Origin: Rhodoferax sp.
GTDB taxonomy: Bacteria; Pseudomonadota; Gammaproteobacteria; Burkholderiales; Burkholderiaceae_C
Direction of reading: 5' to 3'
Length of the DNA: 64,000 nt
NCBI RefSeq assembly: GCF_012927445.1
Contig: NZ_JABBPD010000004.1
Coordinates: 372,001 to 436,000, forward strand
Notes under the pieces: model-generated
Seen by the model: only the letters and a program-made list of their open reading frames with translations
What the model was told of the DNA's origin: nothing
Databases searched by the model: none
Shown: positions 26,857-38,211 of the stretch, in pieces
How positions within the stretch are numbered: the stretch's first letter is position 1
How the letters are laid out: the number at the start of each line of letters is the position of its first letter
Position numbers and translations under genes: made by a program

Positions 26857-27561
26857 ATGTCAAAACGCACATTCCAGATTTACCGTTACGACCCTGACAC
26901 CGACGCCAAGCCCTACATGCAGACCATCGAGGTGGAACTCGATGGTAGTGAGCGCATGTTGCTGGACGCGTTGATGAAGCTCAAGGCGCAAGACCCCAGC
27001 ATCACCTTCCGTCGCTCATGCCGCGAAGGCGTCTGCGGCTCCGACGCGATGAACATCAATGGCAAGAATGGTCTGGCTTGCCTGACCAATATGCTGACCT
27101 TAACGGGCACTATTGTTCTGAAGCCTCTGCCAGGACTGCCGGTTGTGCGCGACCTGATCGTCGACATGACCCAGTTCTTCAAGCAGTACAACTCGATCAA
27201 ACCGTATTTGATCAACGACAACGTGCCGCCCGAAAAAGAGCGTCTGCAAAGCCCGGAAGAGCGCGATGAGCTCAATGGCTTGTACGAGTGCATTTTGTGC
27301 GCGAGTTGCTCCACGTCTTGCCCCAGCTTCTGGTGGAATCCAGACAAGTTCGTCGGTCCGGCCGGCCTGCTGCAGGCCTACCGTTTCATCGCGGACAGCC
27401 GTGACGAAGCCACCGGTGAACGGCTGGACAACCTGGAAGACCCTTACCGTCTGTTCCGCTGCCACACCATCATGAATTGCGTTGATGTTTGCCCCAAAGG
27501 TCTTAATCCGACCAAGGCCATTGGCAAAATCAAGGAAATGATGGTTCTGCGCACGGTCTAA
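26857..27561 (+). CDS. sdhB: Succinate dehydrogenase iron-sulfur subunit
   Basis: Carries electrons from FAD to quinone through [2Fe-2S], [4Fe-4S] and [3Fe-4S] clusters. 234 aa. Cysteines for the first cluster are in SCREGVCGSDAMNINGKNG; those for the others in CILCASCSTSCPSFWW and CHTIMNCVDVCPKGLNP. It is followed by sdhE after 6 bp. Confidence 0.98.
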   Translation: MSKRTFQIYRYDPDTDAKPYMQTIEVELDGSERMLLDALMKLKAQDPSITFRRSCREGVCGSDAMNINGKNGLACLTNMLTLTGTIVLKPLPGLPVVRDLIVDMTQFFKQYNSIKPYLINDNVPPEKERLQSPEERDELNGLYECILCASCSTSCPSFWWNPDKFVGPAGLLQAYRFIADSRDEATGERLDNLEDPYRLFRCHTIMNCVDVCPKGLNPTKAIGKIKEMMVLRTV

Positions 27562-27567
27562 CCAGGC

Positions 27568-27867
27568 ATGGAAACCCGCGCTGTGACCCACACCGATGAG
27601 TTGATTGATGAGAGGGCTCTGAGCAAGCTGAAGTGGCGTTGCCGCCGCGGCCTGCTGGAGAACGATATTTTTATCGACCGGTTCTTCCGGCGTTTTGAAT
27701 CGTGCCTAACCGTCAAGCAGGCGCAAGGTATGAGCGCTTTAATGGAATTGAGCGACCACGATCTTCTGGACCTGCATCTGGCACGCAAAACAATTGCGCA
27801 AGTCGATGCTGATCTGGACCGAGACGATGTCCGTGAAGTTTTAAGTATGTTGAGAGAAACCCGCTGA
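27568..27867 (+). CDS. sdhE: FAD assembly factor SdhE (succinate dehydrogenase assembly factor 2)
   Basis: A small helical protein, 99 aa, that promotes covalent flavinylation of SdhA. The family motif RGLLENDIF (RGxxExD) occurs near residue 27, with [14 protein letters not shown] downstream. It is tightly coupled to sdhB (6 bp) and gltA (10 bp to ATG), so the complex and its maturation factor are co-produced. Confidence 0.95.
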   Translation: METRAVTHTDELIDERALSKLKWRCRRGLLENDIFIDRFFRRFESCLTVKQAQGMSALMELSDHDLLDLHLARKTIAQVDADLDRDDVREVLSMLRETR

Positions 27868-27877
27868 AAGGTTGAGA

Positions 27878-29188
27878 ATGAAATTAGCTGACAATAAAGC
27901 CACCCTGTCGTTTAGCAACGGCAGCCCCAGTGTTGACCTGCCGGTGTATCAGGGCAGTGTCGGACCGGATGTCATCGACATCCGCAAGCTGTACGCTCAA
28001 ACGGGCATGTTCACGTACGATCCGGGCTTTTTGTCTACGGCGTCCTGCCAATCAGCTATCACCTACATTGATGGCGACAAAGGTGAGTTGCTGTACCGCG
28101 GCTACCCGATTGAACAATTGGCGACCAACTGCGACTTCATGGAAACCTGCCATCTGTTGCTGTACGGCAACCTGCCGGATGTGGCCGCCAAAACGGCTTT
28201 CGTCAAGCGCGTCAGCAACCACACCATGGTCAACGAGCAGATGCAGTTTTTCCTGCGTGGCTTCCGTCGCGATGCCCATCCGATGGCCATCATGACTGGT
28301 TTGGTAGGCGCCCTGTCGGCCTTTTACCACGACAGCACCGACATCAACAACCCGGAGCACCGTGAAATCTCGGCCATCCGCCTGATTGCCAAAATGCCCA
28401 CCTTGGTGGCCATGGCATACAAGTACAGTGTGGGCCAGCCTTACATGTACCCCAAGAACGAGCTGAGCTATGCGGGCAACTTCCTGCATATGATGTTCGC
28501 CACACCGTGCGCCGACTATGTGGTCAACCCGGTCATTGAGCGCGCTTTGGACCGCATCTTCGTGTTGCACGCAGACCACGAACAAAACGCTTCCACCTCC
28601 ACGGTTCGCCTGTGCGGCAGTTCCGGCACCAACCCGTTTGCAGCCATTGCGGCGGGCGTGGCCTGCTTGTGGGGTCCAGCGCATGGCGGCGCCAATGAAG
28701 CCTGCCTGAACATGCTGGAAGATATCCAGAAAATGGGCGGCATCTCCAAGGTCGGCCATTTCATGGAACAGGTCAAGGACAAAAATTCCGGCGTCAAGCT
28801 GATGGGCTTCGGTCACCGGGTCTATAAAAATTACGACCCACGCGCCAAGCTCATGCAGGAAACCTGCAAAGAAGTGCTGGCCGAGCTCGGTCTGGAAAAT
28901 GACCCGTTGTTCAAACTGGCCATGGCACTGGAAAAAATAGCACTGGAAGACGAATATTTCGTTTCCCGCAAGCTCTACCCCAACGTTGACTTCTACTCCG
29001 GCATCGTGCAACGCGCCATTGGTATTCCGGTCGGACTGTTCACCGCAGTCTTTGCGCTGGCCCGTACCGTCGGCTGGATTGCCCAACTGAACGAAATGAT
29101 TGGCGACCCCGAGTACAAGATTGGCCGTCCACGCCAGTTGTTCACCGGCTCTGTGAGCCGTGACGTGCTGCCGATTTCCAAACGGTAA
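27878..29188 (+). CDS. gltA: Citrate synthase (type II)
   Basis: Condenses oxaloacetate and acetyl-CoA to citrate, the entry step of the TCA cycle. 436 aa. The catalytic residues are in [30 protein letters not shown]-type sequence (His of GPAHGGANE) and in [18 protein letters not shown] (His/Arg), with the aspartate further on in [12 protein letters not shown] 27878 has an AAAGG site; the TTG two codons upstream was not used. A terminator follows at 29202. Confidence 0.98.
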   Translation: MKLADNKATLSFSNGSPSVDLPVYQGSVGPDVIDIRKLYAQTGMFTYDPGFLSTASCQSAITYIDGDKGELLYRGYPIEQLATNCDFMETCHLLLYGNLPDVAAKTAFVKRVSNHTMVNEQMQFFLRGFRRDAHPMAIMTGLVGALSAFYHDSTDINNPEHREISAIRLIAKMPTLVAMAYKYSVGQPYMYPKNELSYAGNFLHMMFATPCADYVVNPVIERALDRIFVLHADHEQNASTSTVRLCGSSGTNPFAAIAAGVACLWGPAHGGANEACLNMLEDIQKMGGISKVGHFMEQVKDKNSGVKLMGFGHRVYKNYDPRAKLMQETCKEVLAELGLENDPLFKLAMALEKIALEDEYFVSRKLYPNVDFYSGIVQRAIGIPVGLFTAVFALARTVGWIAQLNEMIGDPEYKIGRPRQLFTGSVSRDVLPISKR

Positions 29189-29201
29189 AACTGCGTCATT
29201 T

Positions 29202-29238
29202 AAAACGCCCGCCGGATGGCAACGCCGGCGGGCGTTTT
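29202..29238 (+). terminator. Rho-independent terminator of the sdh-gltA operon
   Basis: Stem aaaacgcccgccgg (29202-29215) / ccggcgggcgtttt (29225-29238), 14 bp, loop of 9 nt, ending in T residues. It lies 13 bp past gltA. Confidence 0.93.
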
Positions 29239-29301
29239 GCATGGGAAATGCAGTGCTTGCACGACGCCGCTTAAAATCACGGATTGCCAAGGAAAAATCA
29301 C

Positions 29302-30750
29302 ATGGGACGCACTCTCTACGACAAACTTTGGGACGAACACGTCGTCCACACCGAAGACGATGGCACGGCCATCCTGTACATCGACCGCCATCTGGTGCAT
29401 GAAGTCACCAGTCCGCAGGCTTTTGAAGGACTGCGCCAGGCGGGACGCAAGGTGTGGCGCGTCAGTTCCATCGTGGCCACGGCTGACCACAACACCCCCA
29501 CGACCGGCTGGGAATTAGGCTACGACGGCATCACCGACCCGACCAGCAAAGAGCAGGTCATGATGCTGGACACCAACATGCGGGAGTTCGGTGCGGCCGC
29601 CTACTTCCCGTTCCTGTCCAAACGACAGGGGATTGTCCATGTCATCGGGCCAGAAAATGGCGCGACCCTGCCCGGCATGACGGTGGTCTGCGGCGACTCG
29701 CATACCTCCACCCACGGTGCCTTTGGCGCCTTGGCCCATGGCATTGGTACCAGCGAAGTGGAACATGTGATGGCCACGCAAACCCTGCTGGCCAAAAAAG
29801 CGAAAAACATGCTGGTCCGCGTTGAAGGCACCCTGCCGCGCGGCTGTGGTGGCAAAGACATTGTGTTGGCCATCATCGGCAAAATCGGCACCGCGGGCGG
29901 CACCGGTTACACCATTGAGTTTGGCGGCGCCGCCATTCGGGCTTTGAGCATGGAAGGCCGCATGACCGTCTGCAACATGGCGATTGAAGCCGGTGCCCGC
30001 GCCGGACTGGTGGCGGTGGACGAAAAAACCATCGACTACGTCAAAGGCCGGCCACTGGCACCGGGGCACAACGCGGCCAACGACGCGGCTGCCGCCGTCG
30101 AATGGGACCAGGCGGTGGCATATTGGAAAACTTTGCACTCCGACGCCGACGCCAAGTTCGACACCGTCGTGGAACTGGATGCCACGCAGATCATTCCGCA
30201 AGTCACCTGGGGCACCTCGCCCGAGATGGTGCTGGGCATTGACAGCCGCGTGCCCGATCCGGACAAAGAAAAAGACGCCAACAAACGCAGCGCCATCGAG
30301 CGGGCGCTGGTCTACATGGGGCTGGAGCCCGGCAAGGCGCTGGACGACCTGTACGTGGACAAGGTGTTCATTGGCTCCTGCACCAACAGCCGGATTGAAG
30401 ACATGCGCGAAGCCGCTGCACTGGTCAAAAAATTGGGGCAGAAAGTGGCCAAGAACATCAAGCTGGCCATGGTGGTGCCGGGTTCGGGACTGGTCAAGGA
30501 ACAGGCGGAACGTGAAGGTTTGCATGAGATTTTCAAGGCGGCCGGCTTTGAGTGGCGCGAGCCGGGCTGCTCGATGTGTCTGGCCATGAACGCTGACCGG
30601 CTGGAGCCGGGCGAGCGTTGCGCGTCCACCAGCAACCGCAATTTTGAAGGGCGCCAAGGCGCCGGCGGACGCACGCACCTGGTCAGCCCCGCCATGGCCG
30701 CTGCCGCTGCCATTTACGGCCATTTCGTGGATGTCAGGAAATTTGTCTGA
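29302..30750 (+). CDS. leuC: 3-isopropylmalate dehydratase large subunit
   Basis: With LeuD, isomerises 2-isopropylmalate to 3-isopropylmalate (leucine synthesis). 482 aa. The aconitase-type features are [20 protein letters not shown] and the [4Fe-4S] cysteines in [16 protein letters not shown] and [15 protein letters not shown] 29302 has an AAGGA site. It opens the leuCDB unit. Confidence 0.98.
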   Translation: MGRTLYDKLWDEHVVHTEDDGTAILYIDRHLVHEVTSPQAFEGLRQAGRKVWRVSSIVATADHNTPTTGWELGYDGITDPTSKEQVMMLDTNMREFGAAAYFPFLSKRQGIVHVIGPENGATLPGMTVVCGDSHTSTHGAFGALAHGIGTSEVEHVMATQTLLAKKAKNMLVRVEGTLPRGCGGKDIVLAIIGKIGTAGGTGYTIEFGGAAIRALSMEGRMTVCNMAIEAGARAGLVAVDEKTIDYVKGRPLAPGHNAANDAAAAVEWDQAVAYWKTLHSDADAKFDTVVELDATQIIPQVTWGTSPEMVLGIDSRVPDPDKEKDANKRSAIERALVYMGLEPGKALDDLYVDKVFIGSCTNSRIEDMREAAALVKKLGQKVAKNIKLAMVVPGSGLVKEQAEREGLHEIFKAAGFEWREPGCSMCLAMNADRLEPGERCASTSNRNFEGRQGAGGRTHLVSPAMAAAAAIYGHFVDVRKFV

Positions 30751-30773
30751 GCCGCGAGGCAAAGGGAATCACT

Positions 30774-31424
30774 ATGCAAAAATTCACACTGCACAAGGGG
30801 CTGGTCGCCCCGATGGACCGCGAGAACGTCGACACCGACGCCATCATCCCCAAGCAATTCCTGAAATCCATCCGCAAGACCGGCTTTGGTCAAAACCTGT
30901 TTGACGAATGGCGCTACCTGGATGCCGGCTTTCCAGGTCAGGACCCCGCCAGTCGCAAACCGAACCCCGACTTTGTGCTCAATCAGTCCCGTTATCAGGG
31001 AGCGTCCATCCTGTTGGCGCGGAAAAACTTTGGTTGCGGCTCGTCACGCGAACACGCCCCGTGGGCGCTGGATCAATTCGGCTTTCGCGCCATCATTGCC
31101 CCCAGCTACGCCGACATTTTCTTCAATAACAGCTTCAAAAATGGCTTGCTGCCGATTGTGCTGAGCGAAGCACAGGTCAGCCAACTGTTTAACGAGGCGG
31201 CCGCTTTCCCGGGCTATGCGCTGACCATCGACCTGGAGCGCCAGGTCATTGTCAAGCCGGACGGGAATGAACTGCCCTTCGAAGTGCAGGCGTTTCGCAA
31301 ATACTGCCTGCTCAATGGCTTTGACGACATTGGCCTGACCCTGCGGCACGCCGACAAAATCAAAACCTTTGAAGCCCAGCGTTTAGCACAAAAACCATGG
31401 CTAGCCCGCACGCTGCTTGCGTAA
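30774..31424 (+). CDS. leuD: 3-isopropylmalate dehydratase small subunit
   Basis: The swivelling-domain subunit partner of LeuC. 216 aa, with [20 protein letters not shown] at the start and [14 protein letters not shown] around the substrate-contacting serine/arginine. It starts 23 bp after leuC; no entericidin gene separates the two as is sometimes seen in related genomes. Confidence 0.97.
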   Translation: MQKFTLHKGLVAPMDRENVDTDAIIPKQFLKSIRKTGFGQNLFDEWRYLDAGFPGQDPASRKPNPDFVLNQSRYQGASILLARKNFGCGSSREHAPWALDQFGFRAIIAPSYADIFFNNSFKNGLLPIVLSEAQVSQLFNEAAAFPGYALTIDLERQVIVKPDGNELPFEVQAFRKYCLLNGFDDIGLTLRHADKIKTFEAQRLAQKPWLARTLLA

Positions 31425-31446
31425 ACCGCTGTACATTTTGATTCAT

Positions 31447-31489
31447 TGCGGGACAGACCGCAGCGCCGCCTAGCGCGCCAACGCTGTCC
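31447..31489 (+). repeat. Second dispersed repeat family, copy A (upstream of leuB)
   Basis: tgcgggacagaccgcagcg ... acgctgtcc, with inverted ends (ggacag.../...ctgtcc). Copies B (40351) and C (41874) share its frame: GGGACA-ACCGC, a variable middle, CGCTGTCC. Confidence 0.7.
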
Positions 31490-31520
31490 CCCCAACACTT
31501 TAGAAAAAGTTAGGTTCCTC

Positions 31521-32588
<1,068 letters not shown>

Positions 32589-32640
32589 TCGCGGTGCCAA
32601 GGTGGACATTCCGGTTATTTTGAATATCTGAAAGAGCAAC

Positions 32641-33780
32641 ATGATGAAAATTGGCAATCTGGTCGGCTTGGTAGGCTGGCGTGGCATGGTGGGCTCGGTG
32701 TTGATGGACCGCATGCAGCAGGAGGGTGACTTCGGCCTGATCGAACCCGTGTTCTTTTCAACCTCGAATGCCGGCGGCAAAGCGCCGGTGCAGGCGAAGA
32801 ACGAAACCACCCTGAAAGACGCTTTTGACATCGACGCGCTGAAAAAGTGCGACATCATCATCAGCACGCAAGGTGGCGACTACACCTCCGAGGTCTTCCC
32901 CAAGCTGCGCGCCGCGGGCTGGGCGGGTCACTGGATTGACGCCGCCTCCACCCTGCGCATGAACGACGATGCCGTCATCGTGCTGGACCCGGTCAATCTG
33001 CCGGTGATCAAGAACGCACTGGCCAAGGGCGGCAACAACTGGGTCGGCGGCAACTGCACCGTCAGCTGCATGCTGATGGGCGTGGGCGCACTGTACAAAG
33101 CCGGGCTGGTTGAGTGGATGACCAGCATGACCTACCAGGCCGCATCTGGTGGCGGCGCCCAGCACATGCGTGAATTATTGAACCAATTCGGCACCCTGAA
33201 CGCCGAGGTCAAAAGCCTGCTGGACGACCCCAAGTCCGCCATCCTGGAAATTGACCGCAAGGTGCTGCACAAACAGCAATCCTTGACCAGCGCTGAGACC
33301 GCCAATTTTGGCGCGCCGCTGGGCGGCAGCCTGATCCCCTGGATCGACAAGGATCTCGGCAACGGCATGTCCCGCGAAGAGTGGAAAGCCGGCGCCGAAA
33401 CCAACAAGATCCTGGGCCAGGGCGCGGCTTTTGGCACGGCAGAGACTCCGGTGGACGGCTTTTGCGTGCGCGTTGGTGCCATGCGTTGTCACAGCCAGGC
33501 CTTGACCTTCAAGCTCAAAAAGAATGTCCCCACGGCCGACATTGAAGCCCTGATCGCGGCTGACAACGCGTGGGTCAAAGTGGTACCCAACACCCGCGAC
33601 GCCAGTGTGCAAGACCTGACGCCAGTGGCCGTGACGGGCACGCTGGGCATTCCGGTGGGGCGCATTCGCAAGCTCGCCATGGGACCAGACTACGTCGGCG
33701 CCTTCACCATTGGCGACCAACTTTTGTGGGGTGCCGCAGAACCCTTGCGCCGCATGTTGCGCATTTTGCTGGCCGCTTGA
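32641..33780 (+). CDS. asd: Aspartate-semialdehyde dehydrogenase
   Basis: Reduces aspartyl phosphate to aspartate semialdehyde, the branch point for lysine, methionine, threonine and diaminopimelate. 379 aa. The NADP-binding start reads [14 protein letters not shown], the catalytic cysteine is in [12 protein letters not shown], and the active-site histidine is in [14 protein letters not shown]. The start may be either of two adjacent ATGs (32641 or 32644). It follows leuB by 52 bp. Confidence 0.97.
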   Translation: MMKIGNLVGLVGWRGMVGSVLMDRMQQEGDFGLIEPVFFSTSNAGGKAPVQAKNETTLKDAFDIDALKKCDIIISTQGGDYTSEVFPKLRAAGWAGHWIDAASTLRMNDDAVIVLDPVNLPVIKNALAKGGNNWVGGNCTVSCMLMGVGALYKAGLVEWMTSMTYQAASGGGAQHMRELLNQFGTLNAEVKSLLDDPKSAILEIDRKVLHKQQSLTSAETANFGAPLGGSLIPWIDKDLGNGMSREEWKAGAETNKILGQGAAFGTAETPVDGFCVRVGAMRCHSQALTFKLKKNVPTADIEALIAADNAWVKVVPNTRDASVQDLTPVAVTGTLGIPVGRIRKLAMGPDYVGAFTIGDQLLWGAAEPLRRMLRILLAA

Positions 33781-33800
33781 ACCCGGCGTCGCGTCAACGC

Positions 33801-33844
33801 CAACGACCTGCCATGCCGCGTAATCACGGTATGCCAGGTCGTTG
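33801..33844 (+). terminator. Large imperfect hairpin after asd
   Basis: caacgacctgccatgccg (33801-33818) pairs with cggtatgccaggtcgttg (33827-33844) with two mismatches and an 8-nt loop. There is no strong T tract, so its role as terminator is tentative; it could also stabilise the 3' end. Confidence 0.5.
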
Positions 33845-34027
33845 TCGCTTCACAACATAGAATCACCCGGAACGAACCATGCTTTTGGGTGATTCAAACT
33901 TGCAGGCTTTCTCAGCTTGTCAGGCCCTTTCATTGATGTTATGGTCCTTTTCAAGTTTTGAGTACCGAGGCATTTGTTCGCAAAATGAGACTTATTTTTC
34001 AGCTGTCCGAACACCGGAGTCCACAAA

Positions 34028-36592
34028 TTGATTGCTAAGTCACATCGCTGGCAAAAAACTGCCCTGGCCGCTGCCGCCGCAGCTCTTTTCGGGCTATGGG
34101 GATCGAATGCCGCAGCGCTTTCGCTGGGCCGTATCACGGTTTTATCCGCCCTCGGAGAGCCCTTGCGTGCGGAAATTGAAATTCCTGAAATCAATGCGGA
34201 AGAAGCCAACTCGCTGAAGACGGGCGCCGCTTCACCAGAAGCCTTCCGGGCCGCCGGACTCGAATACAACCCCGCCATGACAGGCCTGCAAGCCACGCTG
34301 CAACGGCGCCCGGATGGACGGGCCTACATCCGCTTGCGCAGCGATCGCGCCATCAACGATCCGTTCGTGGACATGATTCTTGAAGCCCGCTGGGCGTCAG
34401 GCCGCATTGTGCGCGACTACACCATGTTGTTTGACCCGCCAAGTCTGCGACAGACAGCACCCGCCGCGCCAACCCAGGCGCAAATTCCGGCTCAATCGTT
34501 TGCCAATCGAGCCGCGACACCCGGTTCAGTCCCGCCAGCATCCCCCAGGGAAAGCGCAACGCGACCGGCAGAGCCCCGCAAGAGTCCAGCTAAAACGACG
34601 GCCCGTACCGCACCGGCCAAGGCGCCAGGTTCGGACACCGGCAAGGTAACCGTCAAATCCGGCGACACGGCCAGCAAAATAGCGGCGGCGACCAAACCAG
34701 CGAATGTGTCCCTTGACCAGATGCTGGTCGCTTTGTTGCGCGCCAACCCGACGGCGTTCATCGGCGACAACGTCAACCGCGTCAAGGCCGGATCAATCCT
34801 GAATGTTCCGACAGAGGAGCAAGCCGGGGCAACTGCAGCGGGCGAGGCCACTCAGATCATTGTTGCGCAGAGTAAGGATTTCAACGACTTCCGCAGAAAA
34901 CTGGCCAGCAACGCGCCCAGCGCCCAAGTGGCCGCAGCCGACCGCAAAGCCAGTGGCAGTGTGCAAGCCACGGTTGAAGACAAGAAACCGGTCACCACGG
35001 CGCCCGACAAACTGACCCTGTCAAAAGGGTCCGTTCTGGGGCAACCGGCTGAAGACCAGTTAGCCAAAGAACGCAGTGCCAAAGAGGCGGCCAGTCGGGC
35101 CGCTGAAATTGCCAAGAACATCAGTGATCTCAACATGCTGGGCGTCGCGTCAAATGCTGCGGCACCCGGTCCAGCGGCGTCTGAAGCAGCCCCAGCATCC
35201 ATCGCGGCGGGCGTCGCCGCCCCGCTACCAGCAGCCTCCGCACCCGAGGTAACAAGCTCAGCGCCCGTGCCACCCGCCAGTGCGCTCGCTGCTGCCGCCA
35301 AACCGGCGGCCTCCGCTGCGGCCAAGCAGCCCCCCACGGTGCCGCTGCCAGCCGAACCTGGCCTGGTCGATGGACTGCTTGAAAATCCGTTGCTCCCGGC
35401 GGGTGCGGTCGGCTTGATCGCCCTGCTGGCTGGCTTTGGCTTCTACCGCAGCAGGCAGCGCAAAAATGCGGCTCAAGTTGACAGTGCTTTTCTGGAAAGC
35501 CGCTTGCAGCCCGACTCCTTCTTTGGTGCCAGCGGCGGACAGAGTGTCGACACCAGTGACAGCGCCGCCACCGGCTCCTCCATGGCGTATTCGCCCAGCC
35601 AGCTGGATGCGGTCGACGATGTCGATCCTGTCGCCGAAGCCGATGTCTACCTCGCCTATGGCCGTGATTTGCAGGCCGAGGAAATTTTGAAGGACGCGCT
35701 GCGGTCCAATCCTGGACGTGTCGCCATCCATCAAAAATTGCTTGAAATTTTTGCCAAGCGGCGTGACACCAACGGCTTTGAGAATATTGCGTCCCAGGCC
35801 TTCAAATTGACCAATGGCGACGGTCCCGAATGGGAACGTATTTGCGAACTGGGCCTGAGCATTGACCCAAGCAACGCCTTGTACCAGCCCGGTGGACATC
35901 CAATCAATCTGGATGGCACGCCGTCACAGCCGGCTCCGCTTGAATTCACCACGCCACTGACGGACAGCGCGGAAACCCACCCAAGCCAACCGAGTACGCT
36001 GGCAGCCGGTGGATCCGTCGACCTGGATTTGGACCTTGATTTTTCGCTCGACGAAGAACCTGGCAGCGTCATCAGTGAGACAACCGCCAGTCCCGCAGAG
36101 TCGGAGCTTCCGGATCTCGATCTGGACTTTGGACTGACCACTGAAGTCATAGAGACTTTTGAGCCCCCTCCAGCGGCGCCGACCCCTGGCACCATCGAGT
36201 TTTCCCTGCCCGAACCGGAGGTCGCAAAAGACGACCTGCCCCCGCTTTCTGCCAACAGCGAAGATTTCAAGCTGCAGGCGGCCACCAGTTTTGGTGCAAC
36301 CAGCCCGGTACCGCTGGCCAGTTCGGAGCCTGAAGAACCGGCCGGGCCAGATTTGGGCATGCTTGAGTTTGACTTGGGCTCCCTGTCGCTTGATTTGGGG
36401 GATGCACCCGAGGCGGAAGCCACGACGGCGCCCGCTGTTTACGAAGACCCGTTGGCGACCAAACTGGCGCTGGCTGAAGAATTCAGGGCCATTGGTGATG
36501 ATGACGGCGCACGGGCGCTGATAGAAGAAGTCATCTCGGAAGCATCGGGTGATATGAAAGCCAAGGCGCAACGCGCCCTGAGCAATCTCTGA
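34028..36592 (+). CDS. fimV: FimV-like pilus/polar assembly protein
   Basis: A large inner-membrane protein, 854 aa, related to FimV/HubP, which supports type IV pilus assembly and polar organisation. The N-terminal export signal is followed by the FimV domain LSLGRITVLSALGEPLRAEI, then a LysM-like domain near residues 200-260 (VKSGDTASKIAAA...), a proline/alanine-rich linker, one transmembrane helix (GAVGLIALLAGFGFY), and an acidic cytoplasmic tail with a FimV C-terminal/TPR segment (ADVYLAYGRDLQAEEILKDA). The start is TTG with a CCGGAG site. Between asd and truA, its standard position in Burkholderiales. Confidence 0.94.
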   Translation: MIAKSHRWQKTALAAAAAALFGLWGSNAAALSLGRITVLSALGEPLRAEIEIPEINAEEANSLKTGAASPEAFRAAGLEYNPAMTGLQATLQRRPDGRAYIRLRSDRAINDPFVDMILEARWASGRIVRDYTMLFDPPSLRQTAPAAPTQAQIPAQSFANRAATPGSVPPASPRESATRPAEPRKSPAKTTARTAPAKAPGSDTGKVTVKSGDTASKIAAATKPANVSLDQMLVALLRANPTAFIGDNVNRVKAGSILNVPTEEQAGATAAGEATQIIVAQSKDFNDFRRKLASNAPSAQVAAADRKASGSVQATVEDKKPVTTAPDKLTLSKGSVLGQPAEDQLAKERSAKEAASRAAEIAKNISDLNMLGVASNAAAPGPAASEAAPASIAAGVAAPLPAASAPEVTSSAPVPPASALAAAAKPAASAAAKQPPTVPLPAEPGLVDGLLENPLLPAGAVGLIALLAGFGFYRSRQRKNAAQVDSAFLESRLQPDSFFGASGGQSVDTSDSAATGSSMAYSPSQLDAVDDVDPVAEADVYLAYGRDLQAEEILKDALRSNPGRVAIHQKLLEIFAKRRDTNGFENIASQAFKLTNGDGPEWERICELGLSIDPSNALYQPGGHPINLDGTPSQPAPLEFTTPLTDSAETHPSQPSTLAAGGSVDLDLDLDFSLDEEPGSVISETTASPAESELPDLDLDFGLTTEVIETFEPPPAAPTPGTIEFSLPEPEVAKDDLPPLSANSEDFKLQAATSFGATSPVPLASSEPEEPAGPDLGMLEFDLGSLSLDLGDAPEAEATTAPAVYEDPLATKLALAEEFRAIGDDDGARALIEEVISEASGDMKAKAQRALSNL

Positions 36593-36613
36593 TGACCGCG
36601 ATATGAACCTGTT

Positions 36614-37396
36614 GTGAGGTTGGCACTCGGCATCAGCTACAACGGTCAGGCCTACCAAGGCTGGCAAAGCCAGTTATCGGGCCTGACCGTGCAGGACAAA
36701 CTCGAACTGGCGTTGCGCAAATTCACGACGCATAAGGTTTCAACCCTGTGCGCAGGCCGCACCGATTCCGGCGTGCACGGCCTGATGCAGGTCGTCCATT
36801 TCGACACCCCGCTGGAGCGCACCGTGGCGTCGTGGGTCCGTGGCACCAATGCTTTTCTGCCGCGCGACATTGCGGTGGAATGGGCGCAGGTGGTGCCCGC
36901 CGAATTTCATTGCCGCGCCAGCGCCTTGTCGCGTCGCTACGCCTATATTTTGGTGGAGTCGCCGGTGCGCCCCAGTGTGGACGCCGGCCGGGTTGGCTGG
37001 GTTTACCGCCCCCTGGACCTGGACGCCATGCAAGAAGCCGCGGCGCACCTGTTGGGCGAGCACGACTTCACCTCATTTCGAGCCGCGGCCTGCCAGGCCT
37101 TGTCTCCAATCAAAATCATTGAACGCATTGACATCGCCAAGCGCGGCGCCTACTGGCGCTTTGAATTTGAAGCCAACGCGTTTTTGCACCACATGATTCG
37201 CAACATCATGGGCTGCCTGATCGTGGTGGGTCAACGTAAGCAGCCCCCTGACTGGGCGCGGCATGTGCTGTTTGAGCGCGACCGGAACGCCGCTGCGCCC
37301 ACTTTTTCGCCCGATGGGCTGTATTTTCTCGGCCCGCGTTATGCCCCGCACTGGGGTTTGCCGGAACGCACGCCGGCCTTTGATGGATTGCCATGA
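36614..37396 (+). CDS. truA: tRNA pseudouridine(38-40) synthase
   Basis: Makes pseudouridine at positions 38-40 of the tRNA anticodon arm. 260 aa. The catalytic aspartate is in AGRTDSGVHGLMQVVHFDT; other family segments are GISYNGQAYQGWQ and FLHHMIRNIMGCLIVVG. The start is GTG 36614. It ends ATGA-overlapped with trpF. Confidence 0.97.
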   Translation: MRLALGISYNGQAYQGWQSQLSGLTVQDKLELALRKFTTHKVSTLCAGRTDSGVHGLMQVVHFDTPLERTVASWVRGTNAFLPRDIAVEWAQVVPAEFHCRASALSRRYAYILVESPVRPSVDAGRVGWVYRPLDLDAMQEAAAHLLGEHDFTSFRAAACQALSPIKIIERIDIAKRGAYWRFEFEANAFLHHMIRNIMGCLIVVGQRKQPPDWARHVLFERDRNAAAPTFSPDGLYFLGPRYAPHWGLPERTPAFDGLP

Positions 37397-38211
37397 GCCA
37401 AATATCTCGTAAACAGCCAACTTTGAGCGACGCCGGGCCGCCCCAAGGCGCGAAGGCCCACTCGGGGGGCAGCGCAGTACACACAGTGGCAAGCGTGGGG
37501 GCTCTATCTCTTCAGCGCACCCGGATCAAGATTTGCGGTCTGACGCGCGAAGCGGATGTGGACGCGGCCGTCGCCGCTGGCGCCGATGCCATCGGTTTTG
37601 TGCTGTACGAGAAAAGTCCGCGCTGTGTATCGGTTCAGCGCGCCGCCGAGTTGGCCCGACGGTTACCACCGTTTGTCACGCCGGTGCTGCTGTTCGTCAA
37701 CGAGCGTGCTACAAATATAGTAGCTGCTTGCGCAGCTATCGCGGGGGCTACAGTCCAATTTCATGGTGAAGAAACACCCGAACAGTGTTTGGAAGCCACC
37801 CAGCAGGGTGCCCGGCCGTTTTTGCGGGCCGCGCGCATTCCACTGGGGGACGCCGCGCGCAGCTTTGATCTCGTAAAATACGCGCTCGATTACTCAAAAG
37901 CCCAGGCCATTTTGCTCGACTCCCATGTCGACGGGTATGGTGGCGGTGGGCAAACATTCAATTGGTCACTGCTGCCTCCAAACGTCAACGCTCACCTCGT
38001 CTTGAGTGGTGGGCTGACCGCTGCCAACGTGATCGACGGCATTCTGGCAGTACGGCCGCGGTGTAAAACCCTGGCCGTTGATGTGAGCTCGGGGGTGGAA
38101 CTGTCCGGCCCCGGCAACAAGGGCCTCAAGGACCCCGAAAAAATCAACCAGTTTATCGCCGCCGTGCGCGCCGCTGACCAACAACTTGCAGAGATGTCAA
38201 AACATGTTTGA
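37393..38211 (+). CDS. trpF: Phosphoribosylanthranilate isomerase with an unusual N-terminal extension
   Basis: Isomerises phosphoribosylanthranilate in tryptophan synthesis. The TIM-barrel core starts at [20 protein letters not shown] (about residue 43) and includes VQFHGEE and [19 protein letters not shown]. Residues 1-42, starting at an ATG overlapping truA, have no counterpart in typical TrpF (about 205-220 aa) and are rich in G/A/S; they may come from repeat-like DNA. A GTG at 37495 is an alternative start. A dispersed repeat is translated within residues about 105-123 ([18 protein letters not shown]). Confidence 0.93.
   Translation: MSQISRKQPTLSDAGPPQGAKAHSGGSAVHTVASVGALSLQRTRIKICGLTREADVDAAVAAGADAIGFVLYEKSPRCVSVQRAAELARRLPPFVTPVLLFVNERATNIVAACAAIAGATVQFHGEETPEQCLEATQQGARPFLRAARIPLGDAARSFDLVKYALDYSKAQAILLDSHVDGYGGGGQTFNWSLLPPNVNAHLVLSGGLTAANVIDGILAVRPRCKTLAVDVSSGVELSGPGNKGLKDPEKINQFIAAVRAADQQLAEMSKHV
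37707..37756 (-). repeat. Dispersed palindromic repeat, copy 7 (inside trpF)
   Basis: gctacaaatatagtagctgc then ttgcgcagctatcgcggggg and ctacag; reversed, it has the CTGTAGCCCCCGC...GCGCAAGCAGCTAC landmarks. It is translated in frame. Confidence 0.8.
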
